From the NCBI RefSeq assembly GCF_015222005.1, contig NZ_JADFFL010000001.1, positions 1 through 64,000 of the forward strand: a stretch of 64,000 nt of DNA. The letters run 5' to 3'. This document shows positions 25,112 to 33,987 of this stretch, piece after piece. The stretch comes from Mucilaginibacter myungsuensis. Lineage in GTDB: Bacteria; Bacteroidota; Bacteroidia; Sphingobacteriales; Sphingobacteriaceae. Numbering within the stretch: position 1 is the stretch's first letter; every line of letters starts with the position of its first letter. The notes below the pieces were generated by a model, which had not been told where the DNA came from, made no database searches, and worked only from the letters and a program-made list of their open reading frames with translations. Position numbers and translations under genes: made by a program.

Positions 25112-27154
25112 CTACAGGGTCTCTTTTAACCAATTGTAGAATTCGCGCTGCCACACTATGGAATTTTGGGGTTTTATTACCCAATGGTTTTCCTCAGGCA
25201 GGTATAATAACTTAGACTTAATGCCTTTTAACTGCGCCGCCTGGAAAGCCTGCAAACCTTGCTCAATAGGCACACGGAAATCTTTACCACCCTGGATGAT
25301 CATGATCGGCGTATTCCATTTGTTCACCATGTTTGATGGATTGAAATTCTCGTAGGTATTAGCTGCTACTTTGTTGCCGTGATCCCAGTAATTGCCACCC
25401 AGATCTTTATTAGCGAACCAAAGTTCTTCGGTAGTGCCGTACCAGCTTTTCAGGTCGAATAAACCGTCGTGCGCGATGAAACTTTTAAAGCGGCCCTTGT
25501 GCACCCCGGCCAGCATAAATACCGAGTAGCCACCGTAGCTTGCACCAACGCAACCTAAACGGGCTTTATCTACATAAGATTCTTTGGCGATATCATCGAT
25601 GGCCGACAGGTAGTCCCTGATCGGTTGCCCGCCCCAATCGCCGCTGATCTGTTTGTTCCACTCTACACCGTGGCCCGGCATACCGCGGCGATTTGGCGCT
25701 ATCACGATATAACCCTGTGCTGCCATCAACTGGAAATTCCAACGGAAGGAATAAAATTGCGATAATGCCGATTGCGGGCCACCCTGGCAATACAACAGCG
25801 TAGGGTATTTTTTAGCCGGATCAAAATTTGGCGGATAGATCACCCACGCCAGCATATCTTTACCATCGGTGGTTTTAATGTGGCGTTCTTTAACGTCGCT
25901 TAGGTTCAGAGCATCATAGGCTTTATCGTTGATGGTGGTGATCTTATGCATAGCGCCATTGGACAGATCTACCGCGTACATTTCGGCGGCATGGTTCATA
26001 TCCACTCTATTAACGATCAACGTATTGGCGGCCTGTGCTACGATCCCGTTCACATCCCATTGACCTTTGGTGATCTGTTTGATAGCGTCGACAGAACCTA
26101 AAGTTTTGCTCAGGTCTATCTCGAACAGTTGCTCGGTGCCGTTGTGAACGGCCAAAAAAAAGATCTTCTTTTGGTCATTACTGAACCGGAAGGCGCTGAT
26201 AGACTCATCCCATTTTTCGGTCAGGTTTACTTGTTTGCCGGTCTTTTTATCTTTTAAAATAATGTCGTTTTTATCGGCCTCAAAGCCATCTTCTTTCATG
26301 CTCAGCCAGGCCAACTTGGTACCGTCCGGACTGAATAACGGCGCGGTGTCATAACCATTCATCCCTTCGGTCAGGTTAGCGGTCTTGCCGCTTTCGATAT
26401 CGTAAATGTACAAGTTGGTGTTAGTACTTTGCGCGTACTCTTTGCCGACTTTCTTTTTGCATACATAAACAATGCTTTTGCCGTCGTGGCTAAAGATCAT
26501 ATCCTCTACACCGCCGCTTGGTTTTTGAGGTACATCGTATGGTTCGCCTGCAAGGATATCTTTCTCGTTCGTGATCTTGCCATCGGCAATATCGGCCACA
26601 AAAACGTGCGATACTTTGCCGCTGTTCCAGGTATCCCAATGGCGGAAGTTAAGATCGGTGAACACATAGGCATTACTTTTAGGCAGGTCGGCATATTTGT
26701 CTTTACCCTGGATCTTTTCCATATCAACCTCGCGGCTAAAGATCACCTTTTTGCCATCCGGCGATAGCCGAACATTATCGATATCTTCTAAAGCATTAGT
26801 AGTGATCTTGGCGACATTGCTGCCGTCGATATTCATTTGCCAAATAATGCCATCAGCAAAGTAGGTAACTTTACCACCAACGGCTACATCCAGTATCTGC
26901 TTGCCGCCCGGTTCTTTGGTGATCTGCTTCATCGGCCCGCCGGTTATCGGCACAGTATAAAAGTGCACATCCGACTTGTTCTGCTCCATATTTGGATGCG
27001 ACACACTGAACAGTACTTGTTTACCGTCGGGCGTAATGTTCTCGCTGCCTAAGCGACCGAGTTTCCAAAGGGTTTCGGGGGTTAAATTTTGTTTTACCTG
27101 TGCTTGTGCACCCATCGCGGTCATGGTCAACAATATCAAAAGAGGTTTCTTCAT
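25112..27154 (-). CDS. Secreted S9 family prolyl-oligopeptidase-type peptidase
   Basis: 680 aa from the ATG at 27154, where a signal peptide starts (MKKPLLILLTMTAMGAQAQ). Residues about 25-400 form a TolB/WD40-like propeller (LSPDGKKVIFSR, FSHDGKSIVYVC, FSPDGTKLAWLS). The C-terminal alpha/beta hydrolase carries S539 in GASYGGY, D625 in GGKDFRVP and H657 in ENHWVI, a complete triad. Such exopeptidases (DPP-IV, acylaminoacyl peptidase group) trim oligopeptides in the periplasm. It follows the SpmA/B gene by 7 nt, so the two are cotranscribed, perhaps pairing peptide breakdown with a membrane transport step. Confidence 0.92.
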   Translation of the reverse strand: MKKPLLILLTMTAMGAQAQVKQNLTPETLWKLGRLGSENITPDGKQVLFSVSHPNMEQNKSDVHFYTVPITGGPMKQITKEPGGKQILDVAVGGKVTYFADGIIWQMNIDGSNVAKITTNALEDIDNVRLSPDGKKVIFSREVDMEKIQGKDKYADLPKSNAYVFTDLNFRHWDTWNSGKVSHVFVADIADGKITNEKDILAGEPYDVPQKPSGGVEDMIFSHDGKSIVYVCKKKVGKEYAQSTNTNLYIYDIESGKTANLTEGMNGYDTAPLFSPDGTKLAWLSMKEDGFEADKNDIILKDKKTGKQVNLTEKWDESISAFRFSNDQKKIFFLAVHNGTEQLFEIDLSKTLGSVDAIKQITKGQWDVNGIVAQAANTLIVNRVDMNHAAEMYAVDLSNGAMHKITTINDKAYDALNLSDVKERHIKTTDGKDMLAWVIYPPNFDPAKKYPTLLYCQGGPQSALSQFYSFRWNFQLMAAQGYIVIAPNRRGMPGHGVEWNKQISGDWGGQPIRDYLSAIDDIAKESYVDKARLGCVGASYGGYSVFMLAGVHKGRFKSFIAHDGLFDLKSWYGTTEELWFANKDLGGNYWDHGNKVAANTYENFNPSNMVNKWNTPIMIIQGGKDFRVPIEQGLQAFQAAQLKGIKSKLLYLPEENHWVIKPQNSIVWQREFYNWLKETL

Positions 27155-27161
27155 AGTTCTT

Positions 27162-28400
27162 TTATCCAAAAAATAAATAGGCAACAAATATAGCAGCAAT
27201 TACGCCCGCAAGGTCGGCAACTAAGCCGGCAGGTATAGCATAGCGCGACTTTTTAATGCCTACCGACCCAAAATAAAGGGCAACAATATAAAATGTAGTA
27301 TCAGCAGAACCGTTAAATACACAGCCCAACCTACCCGGGAAACTATCTACGCCGTAGGTTTTCATGGTCTCGATCATCATCGCTTTAGATCCTGATCCGC
27401 TTAGTGGTTTTAGATAAGCCACAGGCATAGCATCAACAAAACGGGTATCAAGGTTCATCGCGGCGACAGCATAACGTACACCATCGTTAATGTATCCCAA
27501 GGCGCCGCTGTTTCTGAACAGGCTGATGGCGACCAACATCCCCACCAGATAGGGGATGATCTTTACAGACGTTTCAAAACCGGCTTTAGCGCCATCTACA
27601 AAAGCCTCAAAAATGTTAACCTTCTTAACCAATGCTCCGATAATGAAGACGACAGGTATAGCAAAGATGAGTAGGTTACTCACGATCTTTGATACTTCGC
27701 TGATCTGCGCCTTGGTCAGGTAAGCGGTGAAATACCAGATCACCCCGGTGATGAAAAGCGTTAATCCTCCTAACCAACTTAGGATCACGCGGTCAAATAA
27801 GTTAATTCGTTGCTTCACCGCTACTAAAAGCATACCTGCAACTGTAGCTACATAAGTAGCTATGATACAAGGGATAAAAACATCAGTAGGGTCCTGGGCA
27901 TTCAGGATAGCGCGCTGGGCGATGATAGTCACAGGTAACAACTGCAAGCCCGAGGTATGCAACACCAAAAACATGATCTGCGCGTTGGACGCGGTGTCTT
28001 TATCCTTATTTAGTTCCTGCAAACTACCCATGGCTTTTAGGCCGAGCGGGGTAGCTGCATTATCCAAACCCAACAGGTTGGCCGAAAAATTCATCATCAT
28101 TTGACCGACCGCCGGGTGATCTTTAGGTACTTCTGGAAATAAGCGATTGAAGAACGGGCCAACAATGCGCGACAGGAAGTTGATAGCACCGGCTTTCTCG
28201 CCGATATTCATGATACCCAGCCAGAACGCCATGGCACCCACCAAAGGCAGCGCGATGTCCATTACCGAAGACTTGGACGAACTGAACATCCCCTCGACCA
28301 GCGTGGCGAAGATCTCGGTATCGCCTAAAAATATCAGCTTAAATAACGCGATAACGAACGCGATAATGAAAAATGCTACCCAGATATAGTTTAGTGCCAT
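27162..28400 (-). CDS. SpmA/SpmB fusion (nucleoside-recognition/Gate domain) membrane protein
   Basis: 412 aa with many hydrophobic helices. The N-terminal half looks like spore maturation protein A (WLGIMNIGEKAGAINFLSRIVGPFFNRLFPEVP ... MMMNFSANLLGLDNAATPLGLKAM). The C-terminal half looks like SpmB (IPYLVGMLVAISLFRNSGAL ... LSGSGSKAMMIETMKTYG ... CVFNGSADTTFYIVALYFG). Fused forms are widespread in non-sporulating bacteria, where the role is unclear; the Gate domain is shared with nucleoside transporters and FeoB. It is an inner-membrane protein. It is the first gene of the unit with the S9 peptidase (7-nt gap). Confidence 0.88.
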   Translation of the reverse strand: MALNYIWVAFFIIAFVIALFKLIFLGDTEIFATLVEGMFSSSKSSVMDIALPLVGAMAFWLGIMNIGEKAGAINFLSRIVGPFFNRLFPEVPKDHPAVGQMMMNFSANLLGLDNAATPLGLKAMGSLQELNKDKDTASNAQIMFLVLHTSGLQLLPVTIIAQRAILNAQDPTDVFIPCIIATYVATVAGMLLVAVKQRINLFDRVILSWLGGLTLFITGVIWYFTAYLTKAQISEVSKIVSNLLIFAIPVVFIIGALVKKVNIFEAFVDGAKAGFETSVKIIPYLVGMLVAISLFRNSGALGYINDGVRYAVAAMNLDTRFVDAMPVAYLKPLSGSGSKAMMIETMKTYGVDSFPGRLGCVFNGSADTTFYIVALYFGSVGIKKSRYAIPAGLVADLAGVIAAIFVAYLFFG

Positions 28401-28509
28401 GCTGCTTTTTAAAAAGTTTGAAGATACTCTTTTTTAGAAAAAATTGGGACAGCCTGTTTTATATTCGTCCGCCTGCCTATATTTACTTTTACCTGATCAA
28501 TTGTAACTG

Positions 28510-28938
28510 ATGATACCTGTATTAAGTACTGTCGACCAATTTCTGCAACAGATGCAAACCCATCCCATCAACTGGGAAGAATACCCCGCGCCCGGCAAAT
28601 GGTCGCCTAAGCAGATTATTGGGCACCTTTGCGATAGTGCCCAGATCAATCTGCAGCGTTTTATCCGCTGCACTTACGAGCAGAATTTTAAGCTGATCTA
28701 CCACCAGGAAGAATGGGTTGCCCTGCAACGCTATCAGGAAATGCCTGTTGAGGATATCATCAAACTTTGGCAATTACTGAATGGCCAGATCCAGCGCGTA
28801 CTGGACGATTACCCACCGGACCGCTGGCAGGTCACCTGCGATAATGGCCGTTACGAACCAAGTTTTAATACCGTCGAGTTCATTGCCCGGGATTACGTAG
28901 CCCACATGCAAAACCACTTTAAACAGATCATCGCATGA
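28510..28938 (+). CDS. DinB/YfiT-like four-helix protein (first of a pair)
   Basis: 142 aa. Family pattern: WSPKQIIGHLCDSAQINLQRF supplies the first metal histidine, and the C-terminal ARDYVAHMQNHFKQI supplies two more. DinB proteins are putative metal-dependent transferases, some using bacillithiol or mycothiol; the substrate is unknown. The stop overlaps the start of the next DinB gene by 4 nt (ATGA), so the two are coupled and may form a heterodimer. A -7-like TATATTTA lies upstream, but no full promoter is evident. Confidence 0.82.
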   Translation: MIPVLSTVDQFLQQMQTHPINWEEYPAPGKWSPKQIIGHLCDSAQINLQRFIRCTYEQNFKLIYHQEEWVALQRYQEMPVEDIIKLWQLLNGQIQRVLDDYPPDRWQVTCDNGRYEPSFNTVEFIARDYVAHMQNHFKQIIA

Positions 28939-29384
28939 ATCAATTGACCGAAACCTGGCAGATCCATAACCGGATCAACATCTATTTGCTTAACGCGATA
29001 GACGAAACGTATCTGAAAGATATATCAGCATCCAAAGGCCGTTCCGTTGGCGAGCATTTCGCACACATCAATAATGTAAGGTTGTTGTGGCTTAAAGTTG
29101 CTGCACCGGAATTGATGTACGGGCTAAATAAGATAGAGAAAGAGGCCATCACCAAAGATATTTTAACGACCGAACTGAACGCCAGCGCTGAAGCTATCAG
29201 TACATTATTCGAAAAGAGCGAAGGCAAGATCAAAGGCTTTAAGCCAAATGCCACGGCATTTTTAGGCTATCTGATATCGCACGAATCGCATCACCGCGGG
29301 CAGGTCATGTTGTGCCTTAAACAGAACGGGCACATGGTTGATAAGAAGATACAATTTGGGATATGGGAATGGGGGGTGAGGTAG
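28935..29384 (+). CDS. DinB family protein (second of a pair)
   Basis: 149 aa. Metal histidines are in GEHFAHINNVRLLWL and in the hallmark LISHESHHRGQVMLCL. Sequence similarity to the preceding DinB protein is low, so this is probably an old duplication or an unrelated pairing. Its stop (TAG, 29382-29384) directly abuts the minus-strand stop at 29385, with no room for a terminator. A third DinB gene is at 47988-48449. Confidence 0.87.
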   Translation: MNQLTETWQIHNRINIYLLNAIDETYLKDISASKGRSVGEHFAHINNVRLLWLKVAAPELMYGLNKIEKEAITKDILTTELNASAEAISTLFEKSEGKIKGFKPNATAFLGYLISHESHHRGQVMLCLKQNGHMVDKKIQFGIWEWGVR

Positions 29385-29897
29385 TTATCGGGATAACACC
29401 TTTGTCACTACAACATTCGTCTTAAAATTTGACGACACCTTTGCGTGAATATCGTTGATCATTTGGCGCGCTTGTCGCTCCTCTTCAGTAAGATCTTTAT
29501 TGGGTGTTAAGGCTAAAACATCCTCAAGGTTTCGTTTAATTTGGGCCATGCAATGTTCGCCTTGATAAAAAACATCATGCGGAAGTGTGAAGTCTACAGA
29601 AGGTAATTCCTGCTTTAAGCGTTCGATAGTTTCATTTTGAAAACCTTTGATGATAGCCGATACCTGTAACGCGTCGTCATCAACGTTGCCCAACTTAGCG
29701 TTTACAGTTAGCCGGCTCTTGTATTTCAGACCTTTCGCCGATATTTGATAGTTGAAAAGCAGCGTAAATGTATCGTCGTCCATCGGTAACCAGGTCATGC
29801 TGCCGCTCCGGTCACACGGTAGGTAAGTTCGATCTTTTAGATAGATCTTGTTGGCGCTAAATTCTAAGACCTCGCTTGTGTTGCTTAAAACTTCCAT
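29385..29897 (-). CDS. Hypothetical protein
   Basis: 170 aa, cytoplasmic by appearance (no signal or membrane span). The first half is beta-rich (SANKIYLKDRTYLP, TFTLLFNYQI, YKSRLTVNAKL), the second half helical and charged (EERQARQMINDIHAKVS). No known family was recognised. The gene lies 3 nt after the secreted protein gene at 29901-30377 and is presumably cotranscribed with it. Confidence 0.5.
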   Translation of the reverse strand: MEVLSNTSEVLEFSANKIYLKDRTYLPCDRSGSMTWLPMDDDTFTLLFNYQISAKGLKYKSRLTVNAKLGNVDDDALQVSAIIKGFQNETIERLKQELPSVDFTLPHDVFYQGEHCMAQIKRNLEDVLALTPNKDLTEEERQARQMINDIHAKVSSNFKTNVVVTKVLSR

Positions 29898-29900
29898 ACC

Positions 29901-30377
29901 TCAATTATAACTCATAATATTCTTATCAGCCACCAAATGGATATCATAATCCTTACGGATAGGGCTGTAAGGGAACTTATCCTTCACCATAATGTAGATG
30001 TTGCCTAACTCTTTGATCTTATAAGTTTCCACATCGGCCAGTTCTCCGTTCTTGATCAGGAAGGCAGCGATGGAGTTGTGGATCATATTGTATTGCGCTA
30101 TCTCGTCGGTCTCTATTTCTACGAACATCTTACGGCCGTCGGCCCGCATGTTAATATCGCTTTTAGTACCGCCGGGGAATTTGGCCGTATAAACGCGGGT
30201 CTTCTTTTTAAGGTCCTGTTTGGTGATGGTGTAGCCTTTCGATACAAAGAAGGTATCGGCCTTGCCCAGGTTGTTCTCGATCAGGTATTTCAGGTCCTCG
30301 TAGGAAATCAACTGTTTTTGTGCGTAGCCGACCGAAGAAAGTAATAAAAATGACAATATAAAACCGATCCTTTTCAT
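29901..30377 (-). CDS. Small secreted protein, unknown function
   Basis: 158 aa from the ATG at 30377 (MKRIGFILSFLLLSSVGYAQ, signal peptide). The open frame reaching 30647 overlaps the divergent osmC gene and is not real upstream. The mature protein (about 138 aa) has the look of a compact alpha/beta domain: LIENNLGKADTFFVSKGYTI, MFVEIETDEIAQYNMIHNSI, GNIYIMVKDKFPYS. The family is not recognised. It is divergent from osmC and leads into 29385-29897 (3-nt gap). Confidence 0.6.
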   Translation of the reverse strand: MKRIGFILSFLLLSSVGYAQKQLISYEDLKYLIENNLGKADTFFVSKGYTITKQDLKKKTRVYTAKFPGGTKSDINMRADGRKMFVEIETDEIAQYNMIHNSIAAFLIKNGELADVETYKIKELGNIYIMVKDKFPYSPIRKDYDIHLVADKNIMSYN

Positions 30378-30391
30378 AGGTTTGTACATAT

Positions 30392-30423
30392 AAAAAATAT
30401 GTTCGTAAGTTAGCGAAACGCAA
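30392..30423 (-). promoter_or_regulatory. Promoter of the 30377-29385 pair
   Basis: The minus strand has TTG (30423-30421), 21 nt, then TATTTTTT (30399-30392), one mismatch from TAnnTTTG. The predicted leader is about 9 nt. Confidence 0.45.
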
Positions 30424-30462
30424 TTTAACTTACCCGACATTGCATTGTAACATTTATCTATT

Positions 30463-30894
30463 ATGCCAGTAACTATCAACCTCGCGCGCGTTAGCGACGA
30501 TTTTGGCTTTGAGGCCACCGACCAGAACGGACATACAGTAAAAATGGACACCAGCCCCGAGAGCGGCGGTAAAAACTTTGGCGTACGCCCGATGCAGATG
30601 CTATTGATGGGTTTAGGCGGATGTTCGGCTATCGACGTGATCAGCATACTGAAGAAACAACGCCAGGACGTTAAGGACTATAAAATGGTGATCAACGGCG
30701 ATCGCGAAGCAGGTGTAGAGCCTTCACTATGGAAAGATGTAGATATCGAGTTTCATTTGTATGGGGATATCGACGAAGACAAAGCCAACCGTGCGGTAGA
30801 ACTTTCCTTAAATAAATACTGCTCCGTATCGGCTACTTTAGCCAAAGGCGGCGCGGATATCAAATGGAAAGTGATCATACACCCGGCTTCTTGA
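30463..30894 (+). CDS. OsmC family protein
   Basis: 143 aa. Contains the OsmC core RPMQMLLMGLGGCSAIDVISIL with its cysteine at the start of the central helix, and the second conserved cysteine in LNKYCSVSATLAKG. The product belongs to the YhfA-like OsmC branch, cytoplasmic, acting on peroxides or of unknown specificity. It is divergent from the 30377 gene (85-nt shared upstream region). Its stop TGA ends at 30894, the exact first base of the inverted heptad repeat that fills the gap to metZ. Confidence 0.87.
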   Translation: MPVTINLARVSDDFGFEATDQNGHTVKMDTSPESGGKNFGVRPMQMLLMGLGGCSAIDVISILKKQRQDVKDYKMVINGDREAGVEPSLWKDVDIEFHLYGDIDEDKANRAVELSLNKYCSVSATLAKGGADIKWKVIIHPAS

Positions 30895-30997
30895 GAATCA
30901 AGAATATAGAATCAAGATACAAGACAAAAAAATAAAAGGAGATAAGATGATAGGTCAGGACAGGTGTCTTGACTCTTGACTCTTGGCTCTTGACTCT
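30894..30997. repeat. Inverted pair of 7-nt repeat arrays between osmC and metZ
   Basis: The left arm 30894-30925 consists of four AGAATCA-like heptads plus AGAC. The right arm 30966-30997, read in reverse complement, is four AGAGTCA-like heptads plus AGAC. The two 32-nt arms align without gaps with 24 matches, around a 40-nt spacer. The left arm starts on the last base of the osmC stop codon, and the right arm ends 6 nt before the metZ start. The same architecture with a different heptad occurs at 40245-40390. Confidence 0.8.
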
Positions 30998-31003
30998 AAA
31001 AAA

Positions 31004-32182
31004 ATGTTAGAAAATTTAGACCCGATAACCCAGGCTGTCCGCATACAGACCGAGCGCAGCCAACAGAACGAGCATTCTACGCCGTTATATTTAACCAGCA
31101 GCTTTATTTTTGAAGAGGCCGAGACCATGCGCGGCGCTTTTGCCGACGAGAACGACGCTAATATCTATAGCCGTTTTAGTAACCCTAACGTTGACGAATT
31201 TATTGCCAAGATGGTGATGCTGGAGAAAGCCGAAGACGGTTTTGCTACCGCGACAGGTATGGCCGCTATTTTTGGTACCTGGATGGCGCTTTTAAGTCAG
31301 GGTGACCACATGGTGTGCAGTAGTTCGGTATTTGGCAGTACATTTACCATCGTGAACAAGTTTTTACCTAAGTATGGCATCAGCTGTACGTTGGTAGCAT
31401 CTGAAGATAAAGAAGCCTGGGAAGCGGCCATCCAGCCAAACACCAAGATGGTTTACCTGGAAACGCCCACCAATCCGCAGTTAGAGGTATTGGACCTGGA
31501 GTGGTTCGGTCAGTTCAGCAAAAAGCACAATTTGATCTTGGCGGTAGATAACTGCTTTGCTACCCCGTTATTACAACGCCCTATCGAATTTGGTGCCGAC
31601 CTGGTGATCCACTCGGCTACCAAATGGATAGACGGTCAGGGCCGCGTATTAGGTGGCGTGGTTGTTGGCCGTGCCGACCTGATCAAGGATATCTACCTGT
31701 TCTGCCGTAACACAGGGCCGGCTTTATCGCCGTTCAATGCCTGGGTATTAAGTAAGAGCTTAGAGACCCTTGATGTACGCATGGAGCGCCATTGCAAAAC
31801 TGCCTTGGCCGTTGCTGAGAGCTTGCAGAGCAACCCGAATGTATCGTGGGTAAAATATCCTTTCCTGAAAGGGCACCCGCAGTATGATATCGCTATCAAA
31901 CAAATGTCGGCCGGTGGTGGTGTACTTTGTTTTGAGGTTAAAGGTGGGGTAGAAGCAGGCCGTAAATTCCTGGACTCGCTGCAGTTGTTCTCTGTTACTG
32001 CCAATTTGGGCGATAGTCGTAGTATAGCTTCACACCCCGCAAGCACTACTCACTCTAAATTGACCGAAGAAGAACGTTTAGCTGTAGGCATTACGCCGGG
32101 CCTGATCCGTATATCAACAGGTTTGGAAAAGTTTGATGATATTATTGCTGATATTAACCAGGCATTAGAACTTACTAAGTAA
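31004..32182 (+). CDS. metZ: O-succinyl/acetylhomoserine sulfhydrylase (PLP enzyme)
   Basis: 392 aa from the ATG at 31004; a TTG at 30983 lies inside the repeat and is rejected. Cys/Met-metabolism PLP family: YSRFSNPNVDEF, ATGMAAIFGTWMALL, YLETPTNPQLEVLDL, DNCFATPLLQRP, and PLP lysine K207 in SATKWIDG. The C-terminal FSVTANLGDSRSIASHPASTTHSKL followed by GLIRISTGLE is typical of MetZ. It makes homocysteine from activated homoserine and sulfide, a step in methionine synthesis; cystathionine gamma-synthase is the main alternative. No other met genes are nearby. A terminator follows at 32206-32237. Confidence 0.88.
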   Translation: MLENLDPITQAVRIQTERSQQNEHSTPLYLTSSFIFEEAETMRGAFADENDANIYSRFSNPNVDEFIAKMVMLEKAEDGFATATGMAAIFGTWMALLSQGDHMVCSSSVFGSTFTIVNKFLPKYGISCTLVASEDKEAWEAAIQPNTKMVYLETPTNPQLEVLDLEWFGQFSKKHNLILAVDNCFATPLLQRPIEFGADLVIHSATKWIDGQGRVLGGVVVGRADLIKDIYLFCRNTGPALSPFNAWVLSKSLETLDVRMERHCKTALAVAESLQSNPNVSWVKYPFLKGHPQYDIAIKQMSAGGGVLCFEVKGGVEAGRKFLDSLQLFSVTANLGDSRSIASHPASTTHSKLTEEERLAVGITPGLIRISTGLEKFDDIIADINQALELTK

Positions 32183-32205
32183 GCTAACTACCCTTTTATA
32201 TATTC

Positions 32206-32237
32206 AACGACCCGCCCATCCGGCGGGTCGTTTTGTT
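32206..32237 (+). terminator. Intrinsic terminator after metZ
   Basis: Arms AACGACCCGCC (32206-32216) and GGCGGGTCGTT (32222-32232) form a perfect 11-bp stem with a 5-nt loop and a following TTTG tract. Confidence 0.9.
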
Positions 32238-32525
32238 TAACAGATGCTACAGTTATTAGTCTTATCCGGTAACTTGTATTGCTTTTAGTACTGATCGAGA
32301 CAGCGCTATCAGGTTACTTAATACTCAATTTTAGCACTTATTGAAGTAGTGGTTGTGCATCGGAAGTGGCTGTTATCAAGCCGACAGATCAATCTATTAG
32401 CTAACATTTAACCACGTTGAAAGGCGGTTGCCTATTAGTTAAAATTGCAATTATTATAATTAATGGCATCTGTATTGGTAGGTGATCAGTGTTTTAATAA
32501 CAAAACAATATAAAAACCTATTAAA
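32238..32525. other. Gene-free upstream region of ompA
   Basis: The 343-nt space between metZ and ompA holds the terminator above and then about 288 nt of AT-rich sequence without an open frame of note. It must carry the ompA promoter and leader. No exact TTG-N20-TAnnTTTG was found; the sequence around 32440-32480 is AT-rich with a TTG but no good -7 box. I see no RNA structure that I can name. Confidence 0.6.
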
Positions 32526-33878
32526 ATGAAACTACATTTAAAACGTACCTCGATGCTGGCAGTGGGCCTATTATTGGGAGGAAATTTATTAGCACAATCT
32601 ACCGACACATTATCACGTGAAACTTACGTAAAACCATTTTCTGATGGCAGCGCTTATCGCACATGGTCTTTCGGCTTTTACGGAGCTGGAACATCTAAGT
32701 ACACCATCTTCCGCGGTAAAGAGGACTGGACAAATAACGATATTAAATTTGGTTACGGCGCTTACATCAAAAAACAGTTTTTGCATTCATTTGGTCTTCA
32801 AGGTAATTTCTTCCGTGGCCAGCTTGCCGGTAATGGTAATCCGGTTGTAGGGGCTGCCAATAACAGTTACAAAACAAACGTTGATTACGCGGCCGACCTT
32901 TCTGCAGTTTTTACATTAGCGAACATCAGCTGGAGACATAACCAAAGCGCTATCCAACCTTACTTAAGCGCGGGTGGTGGTTATATGGGTTATCGCACCA
33001 ACACTTATGATGTTAACGGTACCAAAACGTCGACCTTAAGCTATGATGCTACCGAGTTTTACATCCCTTTAGGTGCGGGTTTTAAATTCAATGTAGCGCC
33101 CGGCGTTAATATCGACTTAGGTTACCAGGTGAACTTTGTTAATAACGACAATTTTGATGGTAACATCACCGGTTCTACTTTAGATAAATTCTCTTATGCT
33201 CACGCCGGTTTAGAATTTGCCTTGGGTAAACGCTCTAAACCGCAATTAGCTACACATAACCCGGTATCATCAATGCGTATGGAGTACACCATGAAAGAGA
33301 AGATGTTGCAAAACCAGATCGATGCCGAGAAAGCTAACACTGCTGCTTTACGCAACGACCTGAACACCACTAACTCAAATCTTGCTGCTCTGAATACCAA
33401 ATTCACTGCTGATAGTGATGCTGACGGTGTACCGGATTTCTTTGACAAGTGCCCTAACACACCAGCAGGTACTAAGGTAGACGGATCTGGTTGTCCATTG
33501 ACCATCACTAAAACCGTTTACATTACCGAAGAGGATAAAAAAGTAGTGAAAGACGCTATCTCTAACTTAGAGTTCGACTTGGGTAAAGCTACTTTACGCC
33601 CTAACTCTTTACCAAGCTTAGAGAAAGTTGCTGAATTATTAGTAAGCAAAAACTTTAGCTTGAAGTTGGCCGGTCACACAGATAACACTGGTTCAGCTCA
33701 GTTGAACATGCGTTTATCAAAAGACCGTGCAGAGTCTATCAAGTCGTTCCTGGTGAGCAAAGGCGCTAACGCGTCACGTATCGAAGCTACAGGTTACGGT
33801 ATGAACCAGCCTATCGCGTCTAACAAAACAGCCGAAGGCCGTCAACAGAACCGTAGGGTAGAGTTCACCTTATATTAA
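32526..33878 (+). CDS. OmpA family outer-membrane protein with TSP3 repeat
   Basis: 450 aa. Signal peptide to LLAQ, then an 8-strand-type barrel (about 40-240; GFYGAGTSKYTIF, FGLQGNFFRG, YLSAGGGYMGYRT). Next comes a short coiled coil (MKEKMLQNQIDAEKANTAALRNDL region, about 258-295) and one calcium-binding TSP3 unit (DSDADGVPDFFDKCPNTP). Last is a peptidoglycan-binding OmpA domain (LKLAGHTDNTGSAQLNMRLSKDRAESI ... QQNRRVEFTLY). Codon use is markedly more biased (ACC, GGT, TTA) than in neighbours, as expected for an abundant protein. It links outer membrane and cell wall. A terminator follows at 33936. Confidence 0.93.
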   Translation: MKLHLKRTSMLAVGLLLGGNLLAQSTDTLSRETYVKPFSDGSAYRTWSFGFYGAGTSKYTIFRGKEDWTNNDIKFGYGAYIKKQFLHSFGLQGNFFRGQLAGNGNPVVGAANNSYKTNVDYAADLSAVFTLANISWRHNQSAIQPYLSAGGGYMGYRTNTYDVNGTKTSTLSYDATEFYIPLGAGFKFNVAPGVNIDLGYQVNFVNNDNFDGNITGSTLDKFSYAHAGLEFALGKRSKPQLATHNPVSSMRMEYTMKEKMLQNQIDAEKANTAALRNDLNTTNSNLAALNTKFTADSDADGVPDFFDKCPNTPAGTKVDGSGCPLTITKTVYITEEDKKVVKDAISNLEFDLGKATLRPNSLPSLEKVAELLVSKNFSLKLAGHTDNTGSAQLNMRLSKDRAESIKSFLVSKGANASRIEATGYGMNQPIASNKTAEGRQQNRRVEFTLY

Positions 33879-33935
33879 TAGTAATGCTTGCTGACAGCAG
33901 ACTGTTCAAGCTGAAGCAAACACTTATAAAATGCA

Positions 33936-33973
33936 AAAGGCCCCTCGCGAATTATCGTGAGGGGCCTTTATTA
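33936..33973. terminator. Bidirectional terminator between ompA and the SRPBCC gene
   Basis: A 14-bp stem (AAAGGCCCCTCGCG / CGTGAGGGGCCTTT, one G-U) with a 6-nt loop lies at 33936-33949 and 33956-33969, flanked by A and T tracts. It serves convergent genes on both sides. Confidence 0.9.
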
Positions 33974-33987
33974 TTGTTGGATAGCTT

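Noticed and set aside
30378..30647. Upstream extension of the minus-strand gene at 29901-30377.
   Set aside because: It runs antisense through the osmC start and the promoter at 30392-30423, and a signal peptide begins exactly at the ATG at 30377.
30894..30997. CRISPR-like repeats.
   Set aside because: Units are 7 nt, unspaced, and arranged in two inverted arms with no spacer sequences and no cas genes.
30983..31003. TTG start for metZ giving seven extra residues.
   Set aside because: The extension lies inside the intergenic repeat; the ATG at 31004 gives the conserved MetZ N-terminus.
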